Shown here piece after piece: positions 43,970-56,100 of a stretch of 64,000 nt of DNA. Origin of the DNA: Bacteroidales bacterium (lineage in GTDB: Bacteria; Bacteroidota; Bacteroidia; Bacteroidales; Lentimicrobiaceae); the NCBI GenBank assembly GCA_016705005.1, contig JADIZB010000034.1:62001-126000 (forward strand), in the 5' to 3' direction. A program made the position numbers and the translations under genes. Under the pieces are notes generated by a model. It saw only the letters and a list, made by a program, of their open reading frames with translations, had not been told where the DNA came from and did not search any database. Each line of letters starts with the position of its first letter. Positions within the stretch are counted from its first letter, which is position 1.

Positions 43970-46900
43970 TCAGGGAGTGACACTTCCGACAAAACCGGCA
44001 GCATTATTGTCGATGATGGTCATATCGCCCGTATCAACAGTCCCGTCTCCATTCACATCGCTTGAAATATAGCCGAACATAAAGCCGGCTGCATCGTTAT
44101 CCACCGGAGTCATATCACCTGTATCAACAGAACCATCCTGATTTACATCACCGCCAAAGATTACATACTCACCGGTGATCATCAACAGCAGGTTGCCTCC
44201 AAATGCTTTGGCAGGTGTATCAAACGAGTAACTTATGGTTGTGTTATCCATGGATACCGGTACCGATGAAGTCGTCTCAATACTGTTACGGTGCCTGATG
44301 GTGATGTAAAAAGGCCCGGACAACGCAGCCGGCACAGACACACCCGCAGTTCCGTCAACACCCAGGTCTACATCATCGGAGAACAGTATGGAACCATAGT
44401 CCGCTGCAGCATGCAACTCAACGGTGATGATGTCGGCAATGCCAGGACCGGCATGGGGACCATTCTCGTCATAGGCCTGACGCATAATTCCCGGGCCATT
44501 GTAAAGGCCTTCAAGGAAAACCTGGAGGTTAAGTACCCGGTCGGGCAGTGTGAATGTCTGAACATCATCATCGGTATCATAATAAGCGTTTGAACCTGCA
44601 ATACCGGTAACGGTGGCGATATTGGTCAGTGAACCGGCAAGGATATCCTCAGCGGTAAGGGTGTAAACTGCACTGAAGGTAGTGTTGTCAACAGCGCCAG
44701 GAACAAGGGAAGCAATCGGGTTGCCTGCAACGCTGACCAAGGGATCATCAATCATAACATTGAATAAAGTCAGGTTTCCTGTATTGGAAACAGAGAATTC
44801 ATATTCAATCTGATCACCGGCATTGTATTCACCAATGGGCTCATTATCAACATAAGTTCCGGTTTTGGCCAGCTCTATATTGTTTGATAACGGAGGAACA
44901 AAGTAGATAAATCCGCAGTTTTCAAAAGCTTCATTGATGTAGATCAAAGCATATTTAATGTTGGCCCGTGTTGGTGCATCTGGTCCGGGTAAAACGGCCC
45001 TGCCAAGTGCCAGATTGGCCAGATCCATAAGGTCCTGAACAGTCGGGTCATTGCCAAGATAGTTATACACTGTGGGATCAATCATATAATGCGTTGAATC
45101 TGACAAGGGATAATTCCCCTGCCCTCCGCAACCTGAAGATGATCTGACATAAAACTCCGGACTTTCGAGCAACAGATCGGCCAGTGCAGGAGTCAGCCAC
45201 AGGTTGAACTGGAATGTAATGGCTTCAGCCAGGAGCGAATTGTAGAGGGTACCATCGGGTCTTAAAAGATTTCCGAAGTTGCCGCAACCATAATTTCCGG
45301 TCAGTGCATTGGCATTGCTGGCCGCCGGGAGAATATCCATGACACATTGGGCTCCACCCACAACCGGCACCGTAAAAGATCTGTTATTGGCAGGAATACC
45401 CAATACCATAGGCCCATTCTCATTCAGAAGAGATTCCATTAGTTCAAGAGAACTCTGTCCATCGCAGAAACTACCTGCTGAACTCCCTAAAGTATACTGG
45501 GTTACGGTACAGTATTCTTCCTGACAATCCGGAACTTCAATTGTCTGGACAAAGGATGATTCATTTCCGCATCCATCGGTCACTATCCAGGTTCTGGTAT
45601 AGTTTGCCGGGGAAGTAGTTTGAGCAGAAGGCTCTGTTACATCGGAAACCAGAATTACTGAGCCACAGTTATCTGTCCACTCAGGAGCAACCCATGGTAA
45701 ATTGCTGAACTGCGTGAAACAATCTGCTACAATTGATGTTGCAGGAGCATTGGTTAAAGCAGGAGCGGTTTCATCATTCACAGTGATAACCTGAGTGGTA
45801 CTTGCATAATTTCCGCAGGCATCCTGTACGGTCCAGGTTCGTGTAATCGTCAGATTGCAACCCTGACCACTGACCTGATCAACTCCGGCCACTTCTCCTG
45901 ATCCGCTGCAATTATCAGTCCAGCCTAGGTAACCCGGACCGGGTACATCGGCAATACACTGGTATGAAGTGTTGGAGGGGGCTGGTTCAAAAACAGGCGC
46001 AATATTGTCGTTAATCTCAATAGTCTGGGTACAGGTCACTGTGTTTGAGCAACGATCTGTGATTGTAAAGGTTCTGGTTACGATAACCGGACAACTGCCG
46101 GATTGCGAATCTTCATAAGTGTATGAAGTTATTAGGCAACCTTCAGAAACAGAACCTCCCGCTGCACTAAAATCTGCCTGTGTAATGCTTACCGGTGTCT
46201 CTGAATAAATCAGTCCGTTTATAGCAGATGTGTTGCAGCCTGTAACAGAAAAACCGGCCGGACAGGAACCGATCATAACGGAAGGCGGAGGTAATATTGA
46301 AAATATTGCCGTTGCTGATCCGCTTTCACATAGATCGGTGACATTGTAGGTAACCTCAACACTTCCTCCGCACAAGGCCGGTGCAACCGGAGTTGCTGTA
46401 AAAGAACCCTGAGGATTGCAGCCGCCGCTTACACCAAACTGACCAAGCCAGATGGCAAAGGCTGCATCAACAGCAGACTGATTGTCATAGTTGCATGAGG
46501 ACGTTGAGATATCACCCGGCTCATTAATGGTTAAAACAGCCGGTCCATTGATGGTGAAGGTGGCCGTTTCTGAACCACTTCCGCATTCATCCGTTACATT
46601 GTAGGTTACCGTGGTTGTTCCGCCTTCGCAAAGGACAGGAGCAACCGGGGTGCCGGCTATGGTTCCCTCTGGATCAAATCCTCCGGTAACACTGAAGCCG
46701 GTCAGCCAGTTGTCAAATGCCGTATTCACGGCATCCTGATCTGTAAACTGACAGGATGCTGCGGTGAAGTTATCCGGTTTATTGATGACCAGCGGGTTGG
46801 GCGATACAACGGTAAAGGTCGCTGAATGGGTAGTGGTGGTGTAACAATGATCGGTGACCGTCCAGGTGACCGTGGTGCTGCCGCCGCAAAGTCCCGGGGC

Positions 46901-47143
46901 TGATACTGACCCGTGGTCTTCCTGTGGTGCACAACCTCCGCTGACGGTAAAACCATTCAGCCAGTTTGTAAAGGCTGTGTTGATGGCTGCCTGATCGGCA
47001 TAGTCACCGGCAGGGGTTGTCAGGTCACTGACTTCGGTAACCATAACTGCTGCCGGGTTATTGATCGTAAAGGTTGCTGTATGTGTCGATGTGACATAGC
47101 AGTGATCCGTTACCGTCCAGGTGACCAGGTGCTGCCGCCGCAC
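43970..47143 (-). CDS. Giant protein, C-terminal open segment
   Basis: 1057 residues in one frame. It holds a B and a C module, a divergent module (INEPGDISTSSCNYDNQ), then three HYR-like domains with GYLGWTDNCSGSG, PEWTDNCGSVILVSD and RTWIVTDGCGNESSF, a non-repeated ~200-residue domain containing NYGCGNFGNLLRPDG, a DUF11-like domain and the dockerin-like tail. The frame is joined to the upstream segment by a missing base at about 47130 (CCAGGTGCTG in place of CCAGGGTGCTG). Confidence 0.85.
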   Translation of the reverse strand: MRRQHLVTWTVTDHCYVTSTHTATFTINNPAAVMVTEVSDLTTPAGDYADQAAINTAFTNWLNGFTVSGGCAPQEDHGSVSAPGLCGGSTTVTWTVTDHCYTTTTHSATFTVVSPNPLVINKPDNFTAASCQFTDQDAVNTAFDNWLTGFSVTGGFDPEGTIAGTPVAPVLCEGGTTTVTYNVTDECGSGSETATFTINGPAVLTINEPGDISTSSCNYDNQSAVDAAFAIWLGQFGVSGGCNPQGSFTATPVAPALCGGSVEVTYNVTDLCESGSATAIFSILPPPSVMIGSCPAGFSVTGCNTSAINGLIYSETPVSITQADFSAAGGSVSEGCLITSYTYEDSQSGSCPVIVTRTFTITDRCSNTVTCTQTIEINDNIAPVFEPAPSNTSYQCIADVPGPGYLGWTDNCSGSGEVAGVDQVSGQGCNLTITRTWTVQDACGNYASTTQVITVNDETAPALTNAPATSIVADCFTQFSNLPWVAPEWTDNCGSVILVSDVTEPSAQTTSPANYTRTWIVTDGCGNESSFVQTIEVPDCQEEYCTVTQYTLGSSAGSFCDGQSSLELMESLLNENGPMVLGIPANNRSFTVPVVGGAQCVMDILPAASNANALTGNYGCGNFGNLLRPDGTLYNSLLAEAITFQFNLWLTPALADLLLESPEFYVRSSSGCGGQGNYPLSDSTHYMIDPTVYNYLGNDPTVQDLMDLANLALGRAVLPGPDAPTRANIKYALIYINEAFENCGFIYFVPPLSNNIELAKTGTYVDNEPIGEYNAGDQIEYEFSVSNTGNLTLFNVMIDDPLVSVAGNPIASLVPGAVDNTTFSAVYTLTAEDILAGSLTNIATVTGIAGSNAYYDTDDDVQTFTLPDRVLNLQVFLEGLYNGPGIMRQAYDENGPHAGPGIADIITVELHAAADYGSILFSDDVDLGVDGTAGVSVPAALSGPFYITIRHRNSIETTSSVPVSMDNTTISYSFDTPAKAFGGNLLLMITGEYVIFGGDVNQDGSVDTGDMTPVDNDAAGFMFGYISSDVNGDGTVDTGDMTIIDNNAAGFVGSVTP

Positions 47144-50100
47144 TAAGCCGGGGCAACAGGGGTACCATTGGTAAAGGCCGGTGAACAGCCGCCGGTTACG
47201 CCAAAGCCATCCAGCCAGAGTGCAAAGGCTGCATCGGCAGATGCCTGATCAGCGTAAGTGCAGGATGAGGTGGTCAGATCGTTCACTTCGGTTACTGCAA
47301 CCGCTGTCGGGGCATTGATGGTGAAGGTGCCGTGGCGCTTCGTTAAGGTACGGTTGTTCCCCCAAAGGGGCGCGCCCGACTGTAAACGACGGGGGGGGCG
47401 GGTATGATGGTGGGGGAATGGTAAAGGTGGCTGTATGGGTAGTCGGCATAGCAATGATCGGTGACCGTCCAGGTGACCGTGGTGCTGCCGCCGCACAGAC
47501 CCGGGGCTGATACAGTCCCGTGATCTTCCTGTGGTGCACATCCGCCGCTGACAGCAAAACCATTCAGCCAGTTTGTAAAGGCGGTGTTGATGGCTGCCTG
47601 ATCGGCATAGTCACCGGCAGGGGTTGTCAGGTCACTGACTTCAGTAACCATAACTGCTGCCGGGGTATTGATCGTAAAGGTAGCTGTATGGGTCGATGTG
47701 ACATAGCAATGATCCGTCACCGTCCAGGTGACCAGGGTGCTGCCGCCGCAATAAGCCGGGGCAACAGGGGTGCCATTGGTAAAGGCCGGGGAACAGCCGC
47801 CGGTTACGCCAAAGCCATCCAGCCAGAGTGCAAAGGCTGCATCGGCTGCAGACTGATCAGTGTAAGCACAGGAAGAGGTGGTCAGATCGTTCACTTCGGT
47901 TACTGCAACCGCTGACGGGGCATTGATGGTGAAGGTGGCCGTTTCGGAACCACTTCCGCATTCATCCGTTACATTGTAGGTTACCGTGGTTGTTCCGCCT
48001 TCGCAAAGGACGGGAGCAACCGGGGTGCCTGAGATTGTACCCTGTGGATTAAATCCGCCGGTAACACTGAAGCCGGTCAGCCAGCTGTCAAATGCGGTAT
48101 TCACGGCATCCTGATCTGTAAACTGACAGGATGTTGCGGTGAAGTTATCCGGTTTATTGATGATCAACGGGTTGGGTGATACAATGGTAAAGGTGGCTGT
48201 ATGCGTAGTCGTGGCATAGCAATGATCGGTGACCGTCCAGGTGACCGTGGTGCTGCCGCCGCACAGACCCGGGGCTGATACAGTCCCGTGATCTTCCTGT
48301 GGTGCACAACCGCCGCTGACAGCAAAACCATTCAGCCAGTTTGTAAAGGCTGCATTGATGGCTGCCTGATCGGCATAGTCACCGGCAGGGGTTGTAAGGT
48401 CGCTGACTTCAGTAACCATAACTGCCGCCGGGGTATTGATGGTAAAGGTTGCTGTATGGGTCGATGTGACATAGCAATGATCCGTCACCGTCCAGGTGAC
48501 CAGGGTGCTGCCGCCGCAATAAGCCGGGGCAACAGGGGTGCCATTGGTAAAGGCCGGTGAACAGCCGCCGGTTACGCCAAAGCCATCCAGCCAGAGTGCA
48601 AATGCTGCATCGGCAGCAGACCTGATCTGTGTAAGTGCAGGATAAAGTGGTCAGATCGTTCACTTCGGTTACCGCAACCGCTGTCGGGGTGTTGATCGTG
48701 AAGGTGGCCGTTTCGAAGCCGCTTCCGCACTCATCCGTTACATTGTAGGTTACCGTGGTTGCTCCGCCTTCGCAAAGGAGAGGAGCAACCGGGGTGCCGG
48801 CATTGTCCCCTCTGGATTAAATCCGCCGGTAACACTGAAGCCGGTCAGCCAGTTGTCAAATGCGTATTCACGGCATCCTGATCTGTAAACTGACAGGATG
48901 CTGCGGTGAAGTTATCCGGTTTATTGATGACCAGCGGGTTGGGTGATACAATGGTAAAGGTGGCCGTATGGGTCGATGTGGCATAGCAATGATCGGTGAC
49001 CGTCCAGGTGACCGTGGTGCTGCCGCCGCAAAGTCCCGGGGCTGATACAGTCCCGTGATCTTCCTGTGGTGCACAACCTCCGCTGACGGCAAAACCATTC
49101 AGCCAGTTTGTAAAGGCTGCGTTGATGGCTGCCTGATCGGCATAATCACCGGCAGGGGTTGTCAGGTCACTGACTTCAGTAACCATAACTGCTGCAGGGG
49201 TATTGATCGTAAAGGTAGCTGTATGGGTCGATGTGACATAGCAGTGATCCGTTACCGTCCAGGTAACCAGGGTTGCCGCCGCAATAAGCCGGGGCAACAG
49301 GGGTACCATTGGTAAAGGCCGGTGAACAGCCGCCGGTTACGCCAAAACCATCCAGCCAGAGTGCAAATGCTGCATCAGCAGAATCCTGATCTGCGTAAGT
49401 GCAGGATGAAGTGGTCAGATCGTTCACTTCGGTTACCGCAACCGCTGTCGGGGCATTGATCGTAAAGGTTGCTGTATGGGTCGATGTGACATAGCAGTGA
49501 TCCGTTACCGTCCAGGTGACCAGGGTGCTGCCGCCGCAATAAGCCGGGGCAACAGGGGTGCCATTGGTAAAGGCCGGTGAACAGCCGCCGGTTACGCCAA
49601 AGCCATCCAGCCAGAGTGCAAATGCTGCATCGGCTGCAGACTGATCAGTGTAAACACAGGAAGAAGTGGTCAGATCGTTCACTTCGGTTACTGCGACTGC
49701 TGTCGGGGCACTGATGGTGAAGGTCGCTGTTGCTGAACCACTTCCGCACTCATCCGTTACATTGTAGGTTACCGTGGTTGTTCCGCCTTCGCAAAGGACG
49801 GGAGCAACCGGGGTTCCTGAGATTGTACCCTGTGGATTAAATCCGCCGGTAACACTGAAGCCGGTCAGCCAGTTGTCAAATGCCGTATTCACGGCATCCT
49901 GATCTGTAAACTGACAGGATGCTGCGGTGAAGTTATCCGGTTTATTGATGACCAGCGGGTTAGGCGATACAACGGTAAAGGTAGCCGTATGGGTCGATGT
50001 GGTGTAACAATGATCGGTGACCGTCCAGGTGACCGTGGTGCTGCCGCCGCACAGACCCGGAGCTGATACTGTCCCGTGGTCTTCCTGTGGTGCACAACCG

Positions 50101-53100
50101 CCGCTGACGGTAAAACCATTCAGCCAGTTTGTAAAGGCTGCATTGATGGCTGCCTGATCGGCATAGTCACCGGCAGGGGTTGTCAGGTCACTGACTTCGG
50201 TAACCATAACTGCTGCCGGGGTATTGATCGTAAAGGTAGCTGTATGGGTCGATGTGAGATAGCAGTGATCCGTTACCGTCCAGGTGACCAGGGTGCTGCC
50301 GCCGCAATAAGCCGGGGCAACAGGGGTGCCATTGGTAAAGGCCGGTGAACAGCCGCCGGTTACGCCAAAGCCATCCAGCCAGAGTGCAAAGGCTGCATCG
50401 GCTGCAGACTGATCAGTGTAAACACAGGAAGAAGTGGTCAGATCGTTCACTTCGGTTACTGCGACAGCTGTCGGGGCATTGATGGTGAAGGTGGCCGTTT
50501 CGGAACCACTTCCGCATTCATCCGTTACATTGTAGGTTACCGTGGTTGTTCCGCCTTCGCAAAGGACGGGAGCAACCGGGGTGCCGGCTATGGTTCCCTG
50601 TGGATCAAATCCGCCGGTAACACTGAAGCCGGTCAGCCAGCTGTCAAATGCCGTATTCACGGCATCCTGATCTGTAAACTGACAGGATGTTGCGGTGAAG
50701 TTATCCGGTTTATTGATGATCAACGGGTTGGGCGATACAATGGTAAAGGTGGCTGTATGCGTAGTCGTGGCATAGCAATGATCGGTGACCGTCCAGGTGA
50801 CCGTGGTGCTGCCGCCGCACAGACCCGGGGCTGATACAGTCCCGTGATCTTCCTGTGGTGCACAACCGCCGCTGAGAGCAAAACCATTCAGCCAGTTTGT
50901 AAAGGCGGTGTTGATGGCTGCCTGATCGGCATAGTCACCGGCAGGGGTTGTCAGGTCACTGACTTCGGTAACCATAACTGCTGCCGGGGTATTGATCGTA
51001 AAGGTAGCTGTATGGGTCGATGTGACATAGCAATGATCCGTCACCGTCCAGGTGACCAGGGTGCTGCCGCCGCAATAAGCCGGGGCAACAGGGGTACCAT
51101 TGGTAAAGGCCGGTGAACAGCCGCCGGTTACGCCAAAGCCGTCCAGCCAGAGTGCAAATGCTGCATCGGCAGAATCCTGATCTGCGTAAGTGCAGGATGA
51201 AGTGGTCAGATCGTTCACTTCGGTTACCGCAACCGCTGTCGGGGCATTGATCGTGAAGGTGGCCGTTTCGAAGCCGCTTCCGCATTCATCCGTTACATTG
51301 TAGGTTACCGTGGTTGTTCCGCCTTCGCAAAGGACAGGAGCAACCGGGGTGCCGGCAATGACTCCCTCTGGATTAAATCCTCCGGTAACACTAAAGCCGG
51401 TCAGCCAGTTGTCAAATGCGGTATTCACGGCATCCTGATCTGTAAACTGACAGGATGCTGCGGTGAAGTTATCCGGTTTATTGATGACCAGCGGGTTGGG
51501 TGATACAATGGTAAAGGTCGCTGTATGCGGTGGTTGTGGCATAGCAATGATCGGTGACCGTCCAGGTGACCGTGGTGCTGCCGCCGCACAGACCCGGAGC
51601 TGATACAGTCCCGTGATCTTCCTGTGGTGCACATCCGCCGCTGATGGCAAAACCATTCAGCCAGTTTGCAAAGGCCGTGTTGATGGCTGCCTGATCGGCG
51701 TAGTCACCGGCAGGGAGTTGTCAGGTCACTGACTTGGTAACCATAACTGCTGCCGGGTTATTGATCGTAAAGGTAGCTGTATGGGTCGATGTGACATAGC
51801 AATGATCCGTTACCGTCCAGGTAACCAGGGTGCTGCCACCGCAATAAGCCGGGGCGACAGGGGTGCCATTGGTAAAGGCCGGGGAACAGCCGCCGGTTAC
51901 GCCAAAACCATCCAGCCAGAGTGCAAAGGCTGCATCGGCAGCTGCCTGATCAGCGTAAACGCAGGATGAGGTGGTCAGATCGTTCACTTCGGTTACCGCA
52001 ACTGCTGTCGGGGCATTGATGGTGAAGGTCGCTGTTGCTGAACCACTTCCGCACTCATCCGTTACATTGTAGGTTACCGTGGTTGTTCCGCCTTCGCAAA
52101 GGACGGGAGCAACCGGGGTGCCGGCAATGACTCCCTCTGGATTAAATCCTCCGGTAACACTAAAGCCGGTCAGCCAGTTGTCAAATGCCGTATTCACGGC
52201 ATCCTGATCTGTAAACTGACAGGATGCTGCGGTGAAGTTATCCGGTTTATTGATCACCAATGGGTTGGGTGATACAATGGTAAAGGTGGCTGTATGCGTA
52301 GTCGTGGCATAGCAATGATCGGTGACCGTCCAGGTGACCGTGGTGCTGCCGCCGCACAGACCCGGAGCTGATACAGTCCCGTGATCTTCCTGTGGTGCAC
52401 ATCCGCCGCTGATGGCAAAACCATTCAGCCAGTTTGTAAAGGCCGTGTTGATGGCTGCCTGATCGGCATAGTCACCGGCAGGGGTTGTCAGGTCACTGAC
52501 TTCGGTAACCATAACTGCTGCCGGGTTATTGATCGTAAAGGTAGCTGTATGGGTCGATGTGACATAGCAATGATCCGTTACCGTCCAGGTGACCAGGGTG
52601 CTGCCGCCGCAATAAGCCGGGGCAACAGGGGTGCCATTGGTAAAGGCCGGTGAACAGCCGCCGGTGACGCCAAAACCATCCAGCCAGAGTGCAAAGGCTG
52701 CATCGGCAGATGCCTGATCAGCGTAAGCACAGGAAGAGGTGGTCAGATCGTTCACTTCGGTTACCGCAACCGCAGTCGGGGAGTTAATGGTAAAGGTCGC
52801 CGTATGGGTCGATGTGACATAGCAATGATCCGTTACCGTCCAGGTGACCAGGGTGCGCCGCCAGCCGGGGCGACAGGGGGCCATTGGTAAAGGCCGGGAA
52901 CAGCCGCCGGTGACGCCAAAGCCATCCAGCCAGAGTGCAAAGGCTGCATCGGCAGCGCCTGATCAGCGAAGTGCAGGATGAGGTGGTCAGATCGTTCACT
53001 TCGGTTACCGCAACCGCTGTCGGGGCATGATGGTGAAGGTAGCCGTATGAGTGAACCACTTCCCAATCATCCGTTACCGTCAGGTGACCGTGGTGTGCCG

Positions 53101-56100
53101 CCTTCAAGGCCGGAGCAACCGGGGTGCCATGATCTCCCGGTGGAACAAACCGCCGGTGACGCCAAAGCCAGTCAGCCAGTTGTCAAAGGCGGTATCGGCG
53201 ATCCTGATCTGTAAGCCGACAGGATGCTGCGGTAGAAGTTATCCGGTTTATTGCAACCGCGGGTTGGGGATACAATGGTAAAGGTCGCTGTATGGGTCGA
53301 TGTGACATAGCAATGATCGGTTACCGTCCAGGTGACCAGGGTGCTGCCGCCGCAAAGGCCCGGGGCAACAGGGGTACCATTGGTAAAGGCCGGTGCACAG
53401 CCGCCGGTGACGCCAAAACCATCCAGCCAGAGTGCAAAGGGCCTGCATGGTGGGCTCCGGGCGGCCACCCGCAGCTGCCTACGTACAGGAAGAGGTGGTC
53501 AGATCGTTCACTTCGGTTACTGCCACTGCTGTCGGGGCATTGATCGTAAAGGTAGCTGTATGGGTGGATGTGAGATAGCAATGATCCGTTACCGTCCAGG
53601 TGACCAGGGTGCTGCCGCCGCAATAAGCCGGGGCGACAGGGGTGCCATTGGTAAAGGCCGGTGAACAGCCGCCGGTTACACCAAAGCCATCCAGCCAGAG
53701 TGCAAAGGCTGCATCGGCAGCTGCCTGATCAGCGTAAACGCAGGAGGAGGTGGTCAGATCGTTTACTTCGGTTACTGCAACTGCTGTCGGGGTGTTGATG
53801 GTGAAGGTGGCCGTTTCGGAACCGCTTCCGCATTCATCCGTTACATTGTAGGTTACCGTGGTTGTTCCGCCTTCGCAAAGGACGGGAGCAACCGGGGTGC
53901 CGGCTATGGTTCCCTGTGGATCAAATCCGCCGGTAACACTGAAGCCGGTCAGCCAGTTGTCAAATGCGGTATTCACGGCATCCTGATCTGTAAACTGACA
54001 GGATGCTGCGGTGAAGTTATCCGGTTTATTGATGACCAGCGGGTTGGGTGATACAATGGTAAAGGTGGCCGTATGGGTCGATGTGGCATAGCAATGATCG
54101 GTGACCGTCCAGGTGACCGTGGTGCTGCCGCCGCAAAGACCCGGGGCTGATACTGACCCGTGATCTTCCTGTGGTGCACAACCGCCGCTGACGGCAAAAC
54201 CATTCAGCCAGTTTGTAAAGGCCGTGTTGATGGCTGCCTGATCGGCATAGTCACCGGCAGGGGTTGTCAGGTCACTGACTTCGGTAACCATAACTGCTGC
54301 CGGGGTATTGATCGTAAAGGTAGCTGTATGGGTCGATGTGACATAGCAATGATCCGTTACCGTCCAGGTTACCAGGGTGCTGCCACCGCAATAAGCCGGG
54401 GCGACTGGAGTTCCATTGGTAAAGGCCGGTGAACAGCCGCCGGTTACGCCAAAGCCCTCAAGCCAGAGTACAAATGCTGCATCGGCTGCAGACTGGTCGG
54501 CATAGGTGCAGGAGGATGTTGTAAGGTCATTAACTTCGGTTACTGCAACCGCTGTCGGGGCATTGATCGTAAAGGTTGCTGTATGGGTCGATGTGACATA
54601 GCAGTGATCCGTTACCGTCCAGGTGACCAGGGTGCTGCCGCCGCAATAAGCCGGAGCAACAGGGGTGCCATTGGTAAAGGCCGGGGAACAGCCGCCGGTT
54701 ACGCCAAAGCCATCCAGCCAGAGCGCAAAGGCTGCATCGGCAGCAGACTGGTCGGCAAAGGTGCAAGAGGATGTTGTAAGATCGTTCACTTCGGTTACCG
54801 CCACTGCTGTCGGGGCACTGATGGTGAAGGTCGCTGTTGCTGAACCACTTCCGCACTCATCCGTTACATTGTAGGTTACCGTGGTTGTTCCGCCTTCGCA
54901 AAGGACGGGAGCAACCGGGGTGCCGGCTATGGTTCCCTGTGGATCAAATCCGCCGGTAACACTGAAGCCGGTCAGCCAGTTGTCAAATGCCGTATTCACG
55001 GCATCCTGATCTGTAAACTGACAGGATGCTGCGGTGAAGTTATCCGGTTTATTGATCACCAATGGGTTGGGTGATACAATGGTAAAGGTGGCTGTATGCA
55101 TAGTCGTGGCATAGCAATGGTCGGTGACCGTCCAGGTGACCGTGGTGCTGCCGCCGCACAGACCCGGGGCTGATACAGTCCCGTGATCTTCCTGTGGTGC
55201 ACATCCGCCGCTGACAGCAAAACCATTCAGCCAGTTTGTAAAGGCTGCATTGATGGCTGCCTGATCAGCATAGTCTGAAGCAGGAGTTGTAAAGTCACTG
55301 ACTTCAGTAACCATAACTGCCACTGGGGTGTTGATGGTAAGGGGATGGTAAGTGCTGTATGGGTCGATGTGACATAGCAATGATCCGTCACCGTCCAGGT
55401 GACCAGGGTGCTGCCGCCGCAATAAGCCGGGGCAACAGGGGTGCCATTGGTAAAGGCCGGGGAACAGCCGCCGGTTACGCCAAAACCATCCAGCCAGAGT
55501 GCAAAGGCTGCATCGGCAGATGCCTGATCAGCGTAAGTGCAGGATGAGGTGGTCAGATCGTTCACTTCGGTTACCGTAACTGCTGTCGGGGTATTGATCG
55601 TAAAGGTTGCTGTATGGGTCGATGTGACATAGCAATGATCCGTCACCATCCAGGTGACCAGGGTGCTGCCGCCGCAATAGGCCGGGGCAACCGGGGTACC
55701 ATTGGTAAAGGCCGGTGAACAGCCGCCGGTGACGCCAAAGCCATCCAGCCAGAGCGCAAAGGCTGCATCGGCAGATGCCTGATCAGCGTAAGTACAGGAT
55801 GAGGTGGTCAGATCGTTTACTTCGGTTACCGCAACCGCTGTCGGGGCATTGATGGTGAAGGTGGCCGTTTCGGAACCGCTTTCACACAGATCGCTGTAGT
55901 TATAAATAACCGTGGTGGTGCCACCTGTACACAGGTCAGGAGCTGATGAGATGCCGTAGCTGCCTGTCGGGGTGCATCCGCCGCTGACACCAAAACCGGT
56001 AAGCCAGGTGGCAAAGGCTGAATTGACTGCTGCCTGATCTGCAAAAGTACAGCTGAAACCGTTGTAATCTGCAGGTTTACTTATGGAAAGTGCCGGGGCC

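Larger units (their letters stand above)
46296..56098 (-). repeat. Tandem array of 255/258-bp modules in a 768-bp A-B-C higher-order repeat
   Basis: Module A (85 codons, VAVTEVNDLTTSSC..., four Cys), B (85 codons, VMVTEVSDLTTPAGDY..., first Cys lost) and C (86 codons, LVINKPDNFTAASC..., second Cys replaced by Phe). I count about 16 A, 10 B and 11 C (one C collapsed, one degraded). Using CCTGTGGTGC in module B as a marker, the ten B copies start at 46921, 47528, 48296, 49063, 50084, 50852, 51621, 52389, 54168 and 55191. Clean spacings are 768, or 1023 with one extra A. Confidence 0.92.

Noticed and set aside
43970..44100. Cellulosomal dockerin
   Set aside because: There is no cohesin, scaffoldin or carbohydrate-binding partner in the window, and the tail occurs on an adhesin-like protein; only the EF-hand-like loops are shared.
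47343..55547. Repeated plus-strand ORFs of 60-130 residues inside the repeat array
   Set aside because: They recur at the same phase of every repeat unit (for example near 48288, 50076, 50844, 52381, 54160) and are antisense to the modules. They are mirror reading frames of the repeats, not genes.
46296..56098. CRISPR array
   Set aside because: The repeats are 255-258 bp, coding and contiguous, with no short direct repeats separated by unique spacers.
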